The notes beneath the pieces were generated by a model. It did no database searches, was not told the DNA's origin, and worked only from the letters and a program-made list of their open reading frames with translations. Both the position numbers and the translations under genes were made by a program. Positions 35,071 to 46,585 of a stretch of DNA of 64,000 bases are shown here, in pieces. Source of the DNA: Cordilura impudica (Eukaryota > Arthropoda > Insecta > Diptera > Scathophagidae); assembly GCA_963682025.1 (NCBI GenBank), contig OY821520.1, positions 4,812,705 through 4,876,704 of the forward strand, written 5' to 3'. Every line of letters starts with the position of its first letter. The stretch's first letter is position 1.

Positions 35071-36299
35071 GTACTTTTTCAGTTTTATACAGTTAACAAT
35101 TTTTCTTGAATTAAAAATTTATGTATTTTATAAATTTACTATAAAAATGGATATAGAAATATTTAAAAAAACCAATAAAAAAAATTGTAACTAAAATAAA
35201 AACATACGACTTTTTCATTGAAACTTCTCTATCTGGAACTAATATCAGGTAACTTTTACATTCGCTGCTTAATAAATTATATTTTAACTCAGACGCTTTT
35301 CAAAAAAAAAACAACCTTTAGCCCTTGTGAACATAAGGACGAAATTTAACTTACAAAATTTTTAGTAGTAAAATTAACTGAAAAAATAAGACATTATATA
35401 AAAAAAACTTTTTTAACCTTTTAACACTTCACTTTTGTACTAAAATTCAACTAAAAATGAAACTGTTTTTAAAACCCTCCATAACTTCATTTTATTATCG
35501 GTCGATATTTAAGTTTTATAGCAAAAATAAAAGACTAAAGTCCCACCTACCTAGCAAAAACAAAAAAAGAAAAAAACGAATATCAAAATTCCAATCCAAT
35601 CAAAAGTTATGGCTGAAAATCGTTTTTTATTGGCCCAAATTCTGTAACTTTTTAACCGATCAAAATATTTTAGTATTTTTTTTCTAGTGGATAAATATTT
35701 AGTTGAACTTGAGTCTGTTTTAATTTCATTAAAATTGATTGAGTACTTTTTAAGGAATTCTAGGTCAAAATTAAACATTTCATTTTTCACTTTTTTTTAT
35801 TTATTAAAAAATGCCATATTCGGATTTCAGTAATAATTATAAGCATTTTTTTTATTACAATAATGCGATTTTTTTAATGTTAACACTCAAAAAAATTTTT
35901 AAACTAAAAAAAAAAGCAAAATCTACTGCAAATTTTTGCTGCCAAATTCGCAAATTTGTTTACACTCAAAGAATATTTAAACTTAAAAAAAAAAACGTTA
36001 ATAATATTATCTACAAATCTCGCTATTACTACAGAAAAATTTATTATTTTTTGCTGTCAAATTTGTTAATTTTAGCAAAATAAATCTGCCGTACATTAGC
36101 GTAATGTTTCTGCTTTTTTTTTTTAATTTTGATATGAAAATAAGGGTTTTTATTTTTTGAATCTTTCATATTAGATTTTAATATCATTTGTAGCAATGGG
36201 AGGTACTGTTTATTATTTTTTACTAATACTATGTTTTTCATACTTAAATAATAATGAAAGGCAATTATAATTATTATTCATTTGATTTCAAATACTCCA
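35071..36299. other. AT-rich sequence without recognised genes
   Basis: Two diverged direct copies of a roughly 100-bp stretch (ACACTCAAA...TTTAAACT...TTTTTGCTG) occur at about 35885-35960 and 35965-36075. Nothing else is supported. Confidence 0.4.
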
Positions 36300-36560
36300 T
36301 ATTTTGTTCTTTTATTTCTGTTCTTTAGTAGTTTTTTGACTTCTTCATCTAAATCCCGATGTTCCACTTTCCATTAATTTTGAATACCGGAGATGAATGG
36401 ATCTGACGTTGCCAGTAATATATGTATTAAATACATCTTCATTTGTGAAATTTCGTGGATTTTTTTAGTATTGTGTTCTCTATAAAATCTGTAATCTTTA
36501 TTGCTTTTTTCCTTAGTCTTCTCTGATAGATCTCCAAGTGGCACCAAATGATATTTATTG
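36300..36560 (-). pseudogene. Unclassified transposon protein, fragment 3
   Basis: The minus strand encodes VPLGDLSEKTKEKSNKDYRF, YREHNTKKI, SDPFISGIQN and, after a stop, LDEEVKKLLKNR, in the same order as fragment 2. It is opposite in strand to fragments 1 and 2. Upstream of VPLGD the open frame runs into unrelated sequence. Confidence 0.5.
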
Positions 36561-37336
36561 ACATCTTCTAGGTAAATAAAAAAGTAAGAAAATGGCATTA
36601 GTGCATTACAACCTAAAATAATACATAAAAAATCAACTATACAAATGAATTCCCAGTATGTGTTTCCTTTACTACTTGCATTAGTGCATTGTTTGGTAAA
36701 AAAGGTATAAAAAAGGTATGATAATAAAAAAAAATCATGAGGTATGATAATAAAAAAAATGAGTCCTATCACAGGGGAGATGTGTAAACATCTAGTAATT
36801 AAAAATTTTTATAGCAGTTTTTTAAAATCAAACAGAAAGCGTCATCTATGTATCACTTATAGCAATCAACTGCAGGGGCTCGCTAACCCTTTCCCTGTTT
36901 TTATCGAATATATTCGACATCATAGCAGGCATTGATTGGAATGAAAAAGTTAACAGCATATTTAAATTTTGCACTGATTTGCTTAATTCTATGATTGAAA
37001 ATTTTTTATATATATGTATGAATTTAACCTGTTAGGTGGGAAAGTCCAGTTAAAAATCATATATGTCCGGCTTTATAGCCATAGCCATAGCCATATAGAA
37101 ATATTTATTATTATTTATTGTTTCAAACGGTTAATTTAAAATTTTTCGTTTTTGATTTTTGATTTTTCGCTTTTAATTTTTAGTTTTTTCATTTTTTATT
37201 TTTTGTTTTTCGTTTTTAATTTCTTATTTTTCATTATTTTACTTAAAATTTTTTATTTTTCTTTTTTAATTTTTTATTTTTTTTTAATATTTAATTTTTT
37301 ATTTTTCATTTTTCATTTGCGTTTTTTATTTTTTAT

Positions 37337-39346
37337 TTTGTATTTTGTATTTTGTATTTTGTATTTTGTATTTTGTATTTTGTATTTTGTATTTTGTATT
37401 TTGTATTCTGTATTTTGTATTTTGTATTTTGTATTTTGTATTTTGTATTTTGTATTTTGTATTTTGTATTTTGTATTTTGTATTTTGTATTTTGTATTTT
37501 GTATTTTGTATTTTGTATTTTGTATTTTGTATTTTGTATTTTGTATTTTGTATTTTGTATTTTGTATTTTGTATTTTGTATTTTGTATTTTGTATTTTGT
37601 ATTTTGTATTTTGTATTTTGTATTTTGTATTTTGTATTTTGTATTTTGTATTTTGTATTTTGTATTTTGTATTTTGTATTTTGTATTTTGTATTTTGTAT
37701 TTTGTATTTTGTATTTTGTATTTTGTATTTTGTATTTTGTATTTTGTATTTTGTATTTTGTATTTTGTATTTTGTATTTTGTATTTTGTATTTTGTATTT
37801 TGTATTTTGTATTTTGTATTTTGTATTTTGTATTTTGTATTTTGTATTTTGTATTTTGTATTTTGTATTTTGTATTTTGTATTTTGTATTTTGTATTTTG
37901 TATTTTGTATTTTGTATTTTGTATTTTGTATTTTGTATTTTGTATTTTGTATTTTGTATTTTGTATTTTGTATTTTGTATTTTGTATTTTGTATTTTGTA
38001 TTTTGTATTTTGTATTTTGTATTTTGTATTTTGTATTTTGTATTTTGTATTTTGTATTTTGTATTTTGTATTTTGTATTTTGTATTTTGTATTTTGTATT
38101 TTGTATTTTGTATTTTGTATTTTGTATTTTGTATTTTGTATTTTGTATTTTGTATTTTGTATTTTGTATTTTGTATTTTGTATTTTGTATTTTGTATTTT
38201 GTATTTTGTATTTTGTATTTTGTATTTTGTATTTTGTATTTTGTATTTTGTATTTTGTATTTTGTATTTTGTATTTTGTATTTTGTATTTTGTATTTTGT
38301 ATTTTGTATTTTGTATTTTGTATTTTGTATTTTGTATTTTGTATTTTGTATTTTGTATTTTGTATTTTGTATTTTGTATTTTGTATTTTGTATTTTGTAT
38401 TTTGTATTTTGTATTTTGTATTTTGTATTTTGTATTTTGTATTTTGTATTTTGTATTTTGTATTTTGTATTTTGTATTTTGTATTTTGTATTTTGTATTT
38501 TGTATTTTGTATTTTGTATTTTGTATTTTGTATTTTGTATTTTGTATTTTGTATTTTGTATTTTGTATTTTGTATTTTGTATTTTGTATTTTGTATTTTG
38601 TATTTTGTATTTTGTATTTTGTATTTTGTATTTTGTATTTTGTATTTTGTATTTTGTATTTTGTATTTTGTATTTTGTATTTTGTATTTTGTATTTTGTA
38701 TTTTGTATTTTGTATTTTGTATTTTGTATTTTGTATTTTGTATTTTGTATTTTGTATTTTGTATTTTGTATTTTGTATTTTGTATTTTGTATTTTGTATT
38801 TTGTATTTTGTATTTTGTATTTTGTATTTTGTATTTTGTATTTTGTATTTTGTATTTTGTATTTTGTATTTTGTATTTTGTATTTTGTATTTTGTATTTT
38901 GTATTTTGTATTTTGTATTTTGTATTTTGTATTTTGTATTTTGTATTTTGTATTTTGTATTTTGTATTTTGTATTTTGTATTTTGTATTTTGTATTTTGT
39001 ATTTTGTATTTTGTATTTTGTATTTTGTATTTTGTATTTTGTATTTTGTATTTTGTATTTTGTATTTTGTATTTTGTATTTTGTATTTTGTATTTTGTAT
39101 TTTGTATTTTGTATTTTGTATTTTGTATTTTGTATTTTGTATTTTGTATTTTGTATTTTGTATTTTGTATTTTGTATTTTGTATTTTGTATTTTGTATTT
39201 TGTATTTTGTATTTTGTATTTTGTATTTTGTATTTTGTATTTTGTATTTTGTATTTTGTATTTTGTATTTTGTATTTTGTATTTTGTATTTTGTATTTTG
39301 TATTTTGTATTTTGTATTTTGTATTTTGTATTTTGTATTTTGTATT
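37337..39346. repeat. (TATTTTG)n heptamer array, about 287 units
   Basis: Near-perfect 7-bp repeat; the only deviant unit I noticed is TATTCTG at about 37404-37410. Seven is not a multiple of three and the unit makes no stop in any phase on either strand. All six frames are therefore open (YFVFCIL on plus), giving long false ORFs. The purity points to very recent expansion. Confidence 0.97.
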
Positions 39347-39384
39347 TTTATTATTTTTTATTTTTTATTTTTTATTTTTTATTT

Positions 39385-39419
<35 letters not shown>

Positions 39420-39429
39420 ATATTTTATA

Positions 39430-39575
39430 TATTTTTTATTTTTAATTTTTAATTTTAAATTTTTAATTTTTAATTTTTAATTTTTAATTTTTAATTTTTA
39501 ATTTTTAATTTTTAATTTTTAATTTTTAATTTTTAATTTTTAATTTTTAATTTTTAATTTTTAATTTTTAATTAT
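39430..39575. repeat. (TTTTTAA)n short array
   Basis: About 20 heptamers that follow the TATTTTG array and a short TTTTTAT stretch. Confidence 0.9.
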
Positions 39576-39958
39576 TAATTATTAATTTCAATTTTTAATT
39601 TTTCTTTTTTCAATTTTTATTATTTATTTTTCATTTTTTGTTTTTCGTTTTTCATTTTTCATTTCTGATTTTTCATTTTTCAATTTTCATGTATCATAAT
39701 ATTTTATATTTCATTTTTTATTCTTCATTTTTCATTTTTCCTTTTTCATTTTTTTTTATTTTTCATTTGCATTTTTAATTTTTCATTTTTCATATTTCAT
39801 AATTTTTTATATATCATTTTTTAATCTTCATTTTTAATTTTTCATTTTTCCTTTTTCATTTTTGTTAATTTTTCATTTGTATTTTTAATTTTTCATTTTT
39901 TTACATTTTAAATTTTTCATTTTTCGTTTTTGATTTTTTATTTTTCATTCTTCATTTT

Positions 39959-40729
39959 TATACCCTATACCACTATGTGGTTTGGGTATAATGACTTTGT
40001 GCTGCTGTTTGTAACAACCAAAAATATTTGACCTAGACCCATCTTTAATTATACCGATCGAATCAGAAGCACTTTCTGAGTTGATTTAACAATGTCCGTC
40101 CGTCCGTCTGTGTGTCCATATAACCCTTGTAATCAAACTGCAGGTCGCAAATATGAATACATTTTGAAGAAATTTGGTATATAAGCTTTTGTCGGCCATG
40201 GGATGAACGCTACTGAAATTGGTGAGAATCGGTCCATGTTCAGACCTAGCCCCCATACAAATTACCCCTATGTAATCGACATAAATTGCCATAAGATCCA
40301 AATTGTCATATAGATCTTACTCAAATTGGGTTTGTATGCGTTCATTACATCCATTAATGAGTAGTTCAAAAATGATCCATTTGGCCCCATATAGAGCTGC
40401 TTCCCGATCTTCACTTAAATCAATCAAAAAACAAAAATATTGCACTGATTCTTCTCAAATTTTTTTGTATATATTTTTGCAAAATACAAGAGACTTTACC
40501 AAACATGATTAGGATCGATCCATTTTTGGACATAGTCCCCATATGGATATAGCATCCGATATGAACTTTTTCATATCTGCAGCCAAAAAAATTAATAATA
40601 ATCCCACTCAAATTTGGTTTTTGCTTATTTTCTATGTCCAGTTAGTTGGGCCTAAGAGATAGAGTTTCTAAACGCATGGTATAGGGTATCGTATAGTCGG
40701 TCTAGACCGACTATAATTTTTTTACTTGT
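39959..40729 (-). mobile_element. Hairpin/GGAC element, copy G
   Basis: Full-length, inverted. The right end is TATACCCTATACCACTATG and the 20-bp palindrome lies at 40694-40713. It is followed 7 bp later by copy H in the same orientation. Confidence 0.87.
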
Positions 40730-40736
40730 TCATTTT

Positions 40737-41527
40737 TATACCCTATACCACTATGTGGTTTGGGTATAATGACTTTGTGCTGCTGTTTGTAACAACCAAA
40801 AATATTTGACCTAGACCCATCTTTAATTATACCGATCGAATCAGAATCACTTTCTGAGTTGATTTAACAATGTCCGTCCGTCCGTCCGTCCGTCCGTCCG
40901 TCCGTCTGTGTGTCCATGTAAACCTTGTAATCAAACTGCAGGTCGCAAATATGAATATATTTTGATGAAATTTGGTATGTAAGCTTTTATCAGCCATTCG
41001 ATGAACGCTATTGAAATTGGTGAGAATCGGTCCATGTTCAGACCTAGCCCCCATACAAATTACCCCTATGAAATCGACATAAATTGCCATAAGATCCAAA
41101 TTGTCATATAGATCTTACTCAAATTGGGTTTGTATGCGTTCATTACATCCGTTAATGAGTAGTCCAAAAATGATCCCTTTGGCCCCATATAGAGCTGCTT
41201 CCCGATCTTCACTTAACTCTATTAAAAAACAAAAATATTGCACTGATTCTTCTCAAATTTTGTTTGTATATATTTTTGGAAAATAAAAGAGACTTTACCA
41301 AACATGATCAGGATCGGTCAATTTTTGGACCTAGTCCCCATATAGATATATCATCCGATATGAACTTTTGCATATCTGCAGCCAAAAAAATGAATAAAAA
41401 TCCCACTCAAATTTGGTTTTTGCTTATTTTCTATGTCCAGTTAGTTGGGCCTAAGAGATAGAGTTTCTAAACGCATGGTATAGGGTATCGTATAGTCGGC
41501 TAGACCGACTATAATTTTCTTACTTGT
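40737..41527 (-). mobile_element. Hairpin/GGAC element, copy H
   Basis: Full-length, inverted, in tandem with copy G and separated only by a few T/C/A bases. It has the longer GTCC tract (about seven units). The palindrome has lost one base (GTCGGCTAGACCGAC). Confidence 0.87.
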
Positions 41528-41608
41528 TCAATTTTCATTTTTCATTTTCAAACAGGTTATAACATATCATAATTTTTTCACCAATACAATGATAGATGTT
41601 TACACATC

Positions 41609-42437
41609 AAAAAAACCAGGCTACAAATGAATTACATTCCTACTTACAAATATATCAAAAGGGTGGTGTATTTTGTAAGCAGATATCATTACTGGTAATA
41701 GAACAAATAATGACTATTGGAAGCTATGAAATACCTAAAGCACAAATTAAACACATCATTGTATATTTATAGGGCTGTTTAAATTAACGTTATTTGAAAT
41801 TTTTTTGAGAAATTTCATTAAAAAATGTTCTACCGGCTAGTAGTCTCAGGTGCAAAAATATACAATGTTAAAGAGGACACTTTCGCCTTTCTCCGGATCG
41901 TATACGTTTCTTGTTCCCTTTTGTTTCCTAGAAGCTCAATTCCACTAAAGTTGAAATTTGACACAAATATAGTAGTTCAATAAATATTTCAGAACACCCC
42001 TAATATTAAATGGTAGGGCTCCACTTACAACTTCTAAAGACTACAATCTACCAATCTAAAAAGGATCCCAGGTCATTATCGGTGATAACTTGCGAGTAGT
42101 AACCATTTATTTTTGATAAAAAACAAAAAAATCACCTTTTTCTGAGATTAAAAAAACAGATAGCAATAGTTTAAGTTACTGTTTTGGCTACCTTAATCTG
42201 GATAAATTAGCTATAAAATGGCGTTAACATTTTAAAAATCGGTGACAAAAAAATAAATTAGACCAAAAAATCGGCGACAAAACAAATTTCAGCCACAGTG
42301 CGTCGATGCTGTAAAGATATTATATTTAATATTTAGTATTATTTAAAAACAAGTATTTGATATCTTCAATCAAGAATCTAGCCCGGAACCTTCTAAATAC
42401 CGGCTTTAAATACATAAAAATGTCTATTTTTGTATTT
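41609..42437. other. Unique intergenic sequence
   Basis: No coding homology or family repeat recognised between heptamer-core copies 6 and 7. Confidence 0.5.
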
Positions 42438-43098
42438 CATGTGTAAACTTCTATACGCGCAGGGGGTATATTTTTATTCCACAATGCAATCACAAAAACA
42501 GCGTAACATGTGAGACGTAAGACAAAATCGGTGTGACTTGTGATTGTATTGGTGAAAAAATTATGATATGTAATAGCCTGTTTGAAAATTAAATATAAAA
42601 AATAAAAAACGAAAAATGAAAAATAAAAAATGAAAAATGAAAAAAAAATTGAAAAATGAAAAATAAAAAATTAAAAACGAAAAATGAAAAATAAAAAATA
42701 AAAAATGAAAAATAAAAAATTAAGAATAAAAAATGAAAAATGAAAAATAAAAAATCAAAAATGAAAAATAAAAAATTAAAAAATTAAAATGAAAAATAAG
42801 AAATGAAAAAATTAAAAATGAAAAACGAAAAATGAAAAATGAAAAAATTAGAAATTAAAAATGAAATATGAAAAATGAAAATTAAAAAATAAAATAAAAA
42901 GCGAAAAATTAAAAAAATAACCGGTCAAAGTAAGAAGTAATAATAGATATTTTTATATTAGCAGAGCCCCTGCAGTTGTTTGCTATAAGTGATACATAGA
43001 TGTCGCTTTCTGTTTGATTTTAAAAAAATGGCATAAAAAACCGTTAATTACTAGATGTTTACACATCTCCCCTGTGATCGGACTCACATGATTTTTTC
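42438..43098 (+). mobile_element. Heptamer-core element, copy 7 (compact, complete)
   Basis: A useful reference copy of about 660 bp. The left end runs 42438-42585 (TGTGTAAACTTCTATACGCG, CAATCACAAAAACAGCG, AAAATCGGTGTGACTTGTGA). A core of only about 330 bp follows, then the right end 42916-43098 (CCGGTCA, GCAGAGCCCCTGCAGTTG, ACTAGATGTTTACACATC, CCTGTGATCGGACTCACATG). Confidence 0.82.
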
Positions 43099-43809
43099 CA
43101 AATAAACTTCACAGTTTGTACCACTGCTTGCCAAAACAAATTGAGATATAAAAAAAAAAAATAACCACGCTTTGCCGATTTCCTCCCTCTCTCTCTTTAA
43201 ATAATACACCATACACAATAAAGCAACACATAAATATTTTTGCGGTCCAATATGGTAAACAAAAAAAAAAAAAAAATAAACTACGTAAATGTTACAATAA
43301 AACATGTTGAGCATCAGGAGTGACGTGGATAAAAGTAAACAAACAAGAAAATTACTATAGAAACAACATACACATAACCTACCCAAAGGGAAAACAGCAA
43401 ACACCACAAACAATCTACTTTTGTAGAAATGAAAAAAACGCGAGGAAGAGAGAAAGAGAGAGAGCAAGAGAATAAAATCTACTGATTATGCGTTGTAATA
43501 AAGAAGGAAAACAGTATAAGGGAAACTCCAAAACACAGTTAATAATACGGTAACTTTAGGGAATAAACAACAGTTGCTGGCGAGAGTTAAATTCGTTAAC
43601 ATATATAACAATCCGAAATATTAAATAAAATAAGGAAAATTGTCATAAACCTTAAATGGTGTAAAAGTGTAGCAAAAAAAACCTAAATATTACAGTGTAT
43701 AGTATACAAATTGAAATTTTATAAACGTTTATGATTACGCTAAGGAAACAGATTTCTCTAAACAAAATACAGTTAAATCTTAATTATATAAAAAATTTAT
43801 AAAATAATC
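43099..43809 (+). promoter_or_regulatory. Putative promoter and 5' UTR with GAGA tracts
   Basis: Repeat-free sequence carrying CT/GA tracts (CTCCCTCTCTCTCT at about 43184 and GAGAGAAAGAGAGAGAGC at about 43448), typical of GAGA-factor-bound fly promoters. An AT-rich leader then runs to an ATG with a plausible donor. Inference from composition and position. Confidence 0.35.
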
Positions 43810-43837
43810 ATGAAAATGGCACAAACCAATAATCCAG
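43810..43837 (+). CDS. Candidate first coding exon of a gene continuing past the window
   Basis: The exon reads MKMAQTNNP and stops at CCAG|GTATGA in phase 1. The SGSM-like exon 1 ([12 protein letters not shown], then G|GTAAGT) has the same size, phase and setting: a long AT leader, a tiny exon and a long first intron. It could open a tandem RUN/TBC paralogue; fly genomes carry two SGSM1/2-type genes that I recall as close neighbours. No downstream exon was found before 64000, so this is weakly supported. Confidence 0.35.
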
Positions 43838-45374
43838 GTATGATGATTATAGTTCTTAAAATAAGATATAGTATTTTTTTTTTGCTGAGCCAATGGTTGT
43901 GTTTTACACAGCAATATTTATTTATAGTGTAATTGAAAATGAAAGTTAGTTTGTGTACCCCAGACATATTTTTTTTTTGATTTTCACTTCATTTCGCAAT
44001 TTATACCTGTAAACTTTCTAAGGCTGTGTGTAAGGCTGTGCATAAAGCAGTTATGTTTGGTTTGATACAATAAAAACGTTTTCATGCATGTTTAACTCCG
44101 CAGTTAAACCGAGTAAAGAATCTATTTATCAAGGTATACAGTATTGCTTTAAGAAATACACCCTGAATTAAATATTTGAATTTTTGAAAGCTTAAATGTT
44201 ATCCTTTTAAAATGTTGCTTTATTATACGAACAACGGCTTTCTAGTTAATTAAAAAAAAAAGAAAACTATTTCCAGTCTAGTTCAAATCAAATAAATATA
44301 TTATGCACTAAAGCTATGCAGGTAGTTTTGTAGTACTGAATTCCGGAAAACATTTATCATCCCTAATATATATTATTCAAAATACTATCGCTGTAGTTCA
44401 AACATTATGCTGGCGTTGATAATGATGGAAAAATGGGGTATATTATATATGTACGTCGAAGCATACATACATTACACACTTTGATACACACACATACGCA
44501 TACACTCACACACGTACAGAAAAATACTTTAAATATAAACTGATACAAAAACTTTTATTAAAATTTATTTAAACGGGTTTCTCATAATTTGAATTTATAA
44601 TTGTTATTTTTTATCGCCGAGAAGAACTGATATTATGAGAGATTTTTGAACATACATACATTCCCTTTCGTTCTAGTGTAAAATTTTATAAGTAGGCGTT
44701 TGTTTATACTTTTTTTATTGCGTTCTGTTCTCCTTAAGAACGATTTTATCTGTTTTTGATAAAATTTTTTACTTCATTCATCTTTTATATGCTTAAATAT
44801 AACCTTGAAATGTGAAGCAGTTTATTCTGACACAGTTTCTTTTGTTCTAAAATGTGAGCGTTGTTGTTTAAAAATTTATTAAAACTCCAAAAATTACAAA
44901 TATGATACATTAAATTTTTGATTTACTTTAATTTTAATTTAGATAATGTGTAATTTTAACTCGAAATAAAATAATATAATTTTATAAATGCACAACGAAT
45001 ACTTTTTAATTAATAAATGTTTAGTAAATAAATAAAGCTTTACGATTTTAATAAACCCGATTCTTGCTTAATATTTGTTAGTGCAGATAACATATTTTCC
45101 GATAAGGAATAGATATGTATGTATGTATGTATGTATTGCTTAATAACACTAAACAGCAAGGTTTTAGACTGGAGCAACCAAATATCATTCCTAGGCTAAT
45201 TTGGTGGGCTAATTTTAAATCTGTAATTGGTTTTTCTCTATCACGTCAGTTTTTCAAGATAAAAAAAATGTTTTTATTCGGTTTTTACATAAAAAAATCA
45301 TTAGTTTATTTCAAAATCAATGAATTTCCAAAAGTGAACGTCGTTTGTATTTTGTTGGTTCGGTTTCAAGTATT
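43838..45374 (+). other. Putative intron or intergenic sequence, repeat-poor
   Basis: Only simple sequence is seen: an ATGT tract at 45113-45136 and a CA-rich stretch near 44470-44515. No exon candidate with fitting homology. Confidence 0.45.
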
Positions 45375-46012
45375 CGAGTCCAGCAATAGTCTCCCAGCAT
45401 GCTTTTGTCCCAATATCTTTGATAATTACTTTAAATTTTCATTAAATCTTGGTGAGCACGCTCCCCTTGTTCGTCGCTCACCGCACCTATGTTTTGTTGA
45501 AAAAATCTAAATGCGAATGAAGAAAATGCATTCGTGCGCCTAATTCGTGATAATTTTTCAATAATTCAGCAACAATTTGTCTGTAGTTTTCACTCTTATT
45601 GTTTCCAAGAAAACTGTCCACGATGCTCTTGAAAGATATCCACACTTTTTCTCCAAAAACATTGTGAAAAATTGTCATTATTCAATAGCTTCCTGATCCG
45701 AGGGCCAACAAGTAAGCTTTCTTTGATTTTATCATATGAAATTTTAGGAAAAACCGCTAACAAATATTTAAATGCTGCATCATCTTTGTCCAGAGCCTTG
45801 ATATAGTTTTTAAAAAGGCCCAATTTTATGTTTAGCGGCGAAAGAATTAATGGTTTATTTGAATTGTTTTGTTTTCCTGGTGAATACTAAGTTCTTTTTG
45901 GCCACTCTGTTCTGACGCAATGATGACATGTAGCGCGACTAACCCATAGACAAAGGAAACAACAATATTTTGTGAAACTTCCTGCATACCAGTCAACAAT
46001 CCAATGACCTGA
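45375..46012 (-). pseudogene. Unclassified transposon protein (type 2), C-terminal half
   Basis: The minus strand encodes, with frame breaks, VIGLLTGMQ, LGLFKNYIKALDKDDAAFKY, LVGPRIRKLLNND, ENYRQIVAELLKNYHELGAR, MHFLHSHLDFF and ERAHQDL. I recall this order from abundant uncharacterised repetitive proteins of insects and Hydra. Its N-terminal half lies at 49010-49700 on the same strand. The junction at 46012 looks like a splice acceptor (CTGTTTCAG|GT), so the 3-kb gap may sit in a former intron. Confidence 0.6.
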
Positions 46013-46585
46013 AACAGATTAAAATACAGTTATTTACGATGGTCTATATATAAGTGTATATATTAGGGCGGTTCGATTTGTAGGGAGGGAAAAAAAATCG
46101 CTCAAGGGACAAGGAAAATCATATTCTAGGGATCAAAATAAGAAACTTTGTCCAAGGAACCATACCTCTAAAACGAATTCTGATGTCCCGACTTTTGATC
46201 TGTCTGTCTGTCTGCCATGGGGCAACCTCATTTCCCCTCATGCAATTGATCTGAAACTTGGCCCATAATCTTGTTGTGACTACAGATTAATTTTGGGGTA
46301 GTAACGCATAGCCACCGTAGTCACGGAGTGATCTAAAAGTTATTTACCCTCATCCGATCGATCTTTTTGAATAACATAACATAGTCAAGGCGTCTGATTA
46401 TTATTTATTAGCAGAGTAGAAGATACGTATACGTATGAGTGTTAATTTTAATATTAAATCAAACATAGTCAGCCCAATTCTAAACAAAAAATGGGGGGTG
46501 CCAGGTGCCACTGGCATGGGTGGGTTGGCCCTCCAAAGTTAGTGGGGGTCATACATTTTGACTCGATTGGGGCACTCTAAATGGG
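46013..46585. other. Insert flank with repeat fragments
   Basis: Includes a block shared with 27.95 kb (CCAAGGAACCATACCTCTAA), a GTCT tract (46200), and a tail of the GGCCTGAGAACGCC family (46380-46460). No gene. Confidence 0.4.

Larger units (their letters stand above)
36752..41608 (-). mobile_element. Heptamer-core element, copy 6 (complete, 4.9 kb)
   Basis: The inverted right end is 36752-37135 (long form, as in copy 4). The core holds the 2-kb TATTTTG array, TTTTTAA and TTTTCAT units. Two hairpin elements sit near its far side. The inverted left end is 41540-41608 and finishes TAGATGTTTACACATC. Together with GATGTGTAAACATCTA just inside the right end this is a 16-bp perfect terminal or subterminal inverted repeat. 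Confidence 0.78.

Noticed and set aside
37152..39480. ORFs of 697-766 codons with a YFVFCIL repeat
   Set aside because: Pure by-product of the TATTTTG array, which is open in every frame; no start context, composition or homology supports a protein.
43084..43467. A 127-codon minus-strand ORF near the GAGA tracts
   Set aside because: Low-complexity hydrophobic translation of CT/GA and A/T runs, no homology; the region fits a promoter better.
45115..45510. A 131-codon plus-strand ORF starting in the ATGT tract
   Set aside because: Partly antisense to the type-2 transposon protein relic; no homology of its own.
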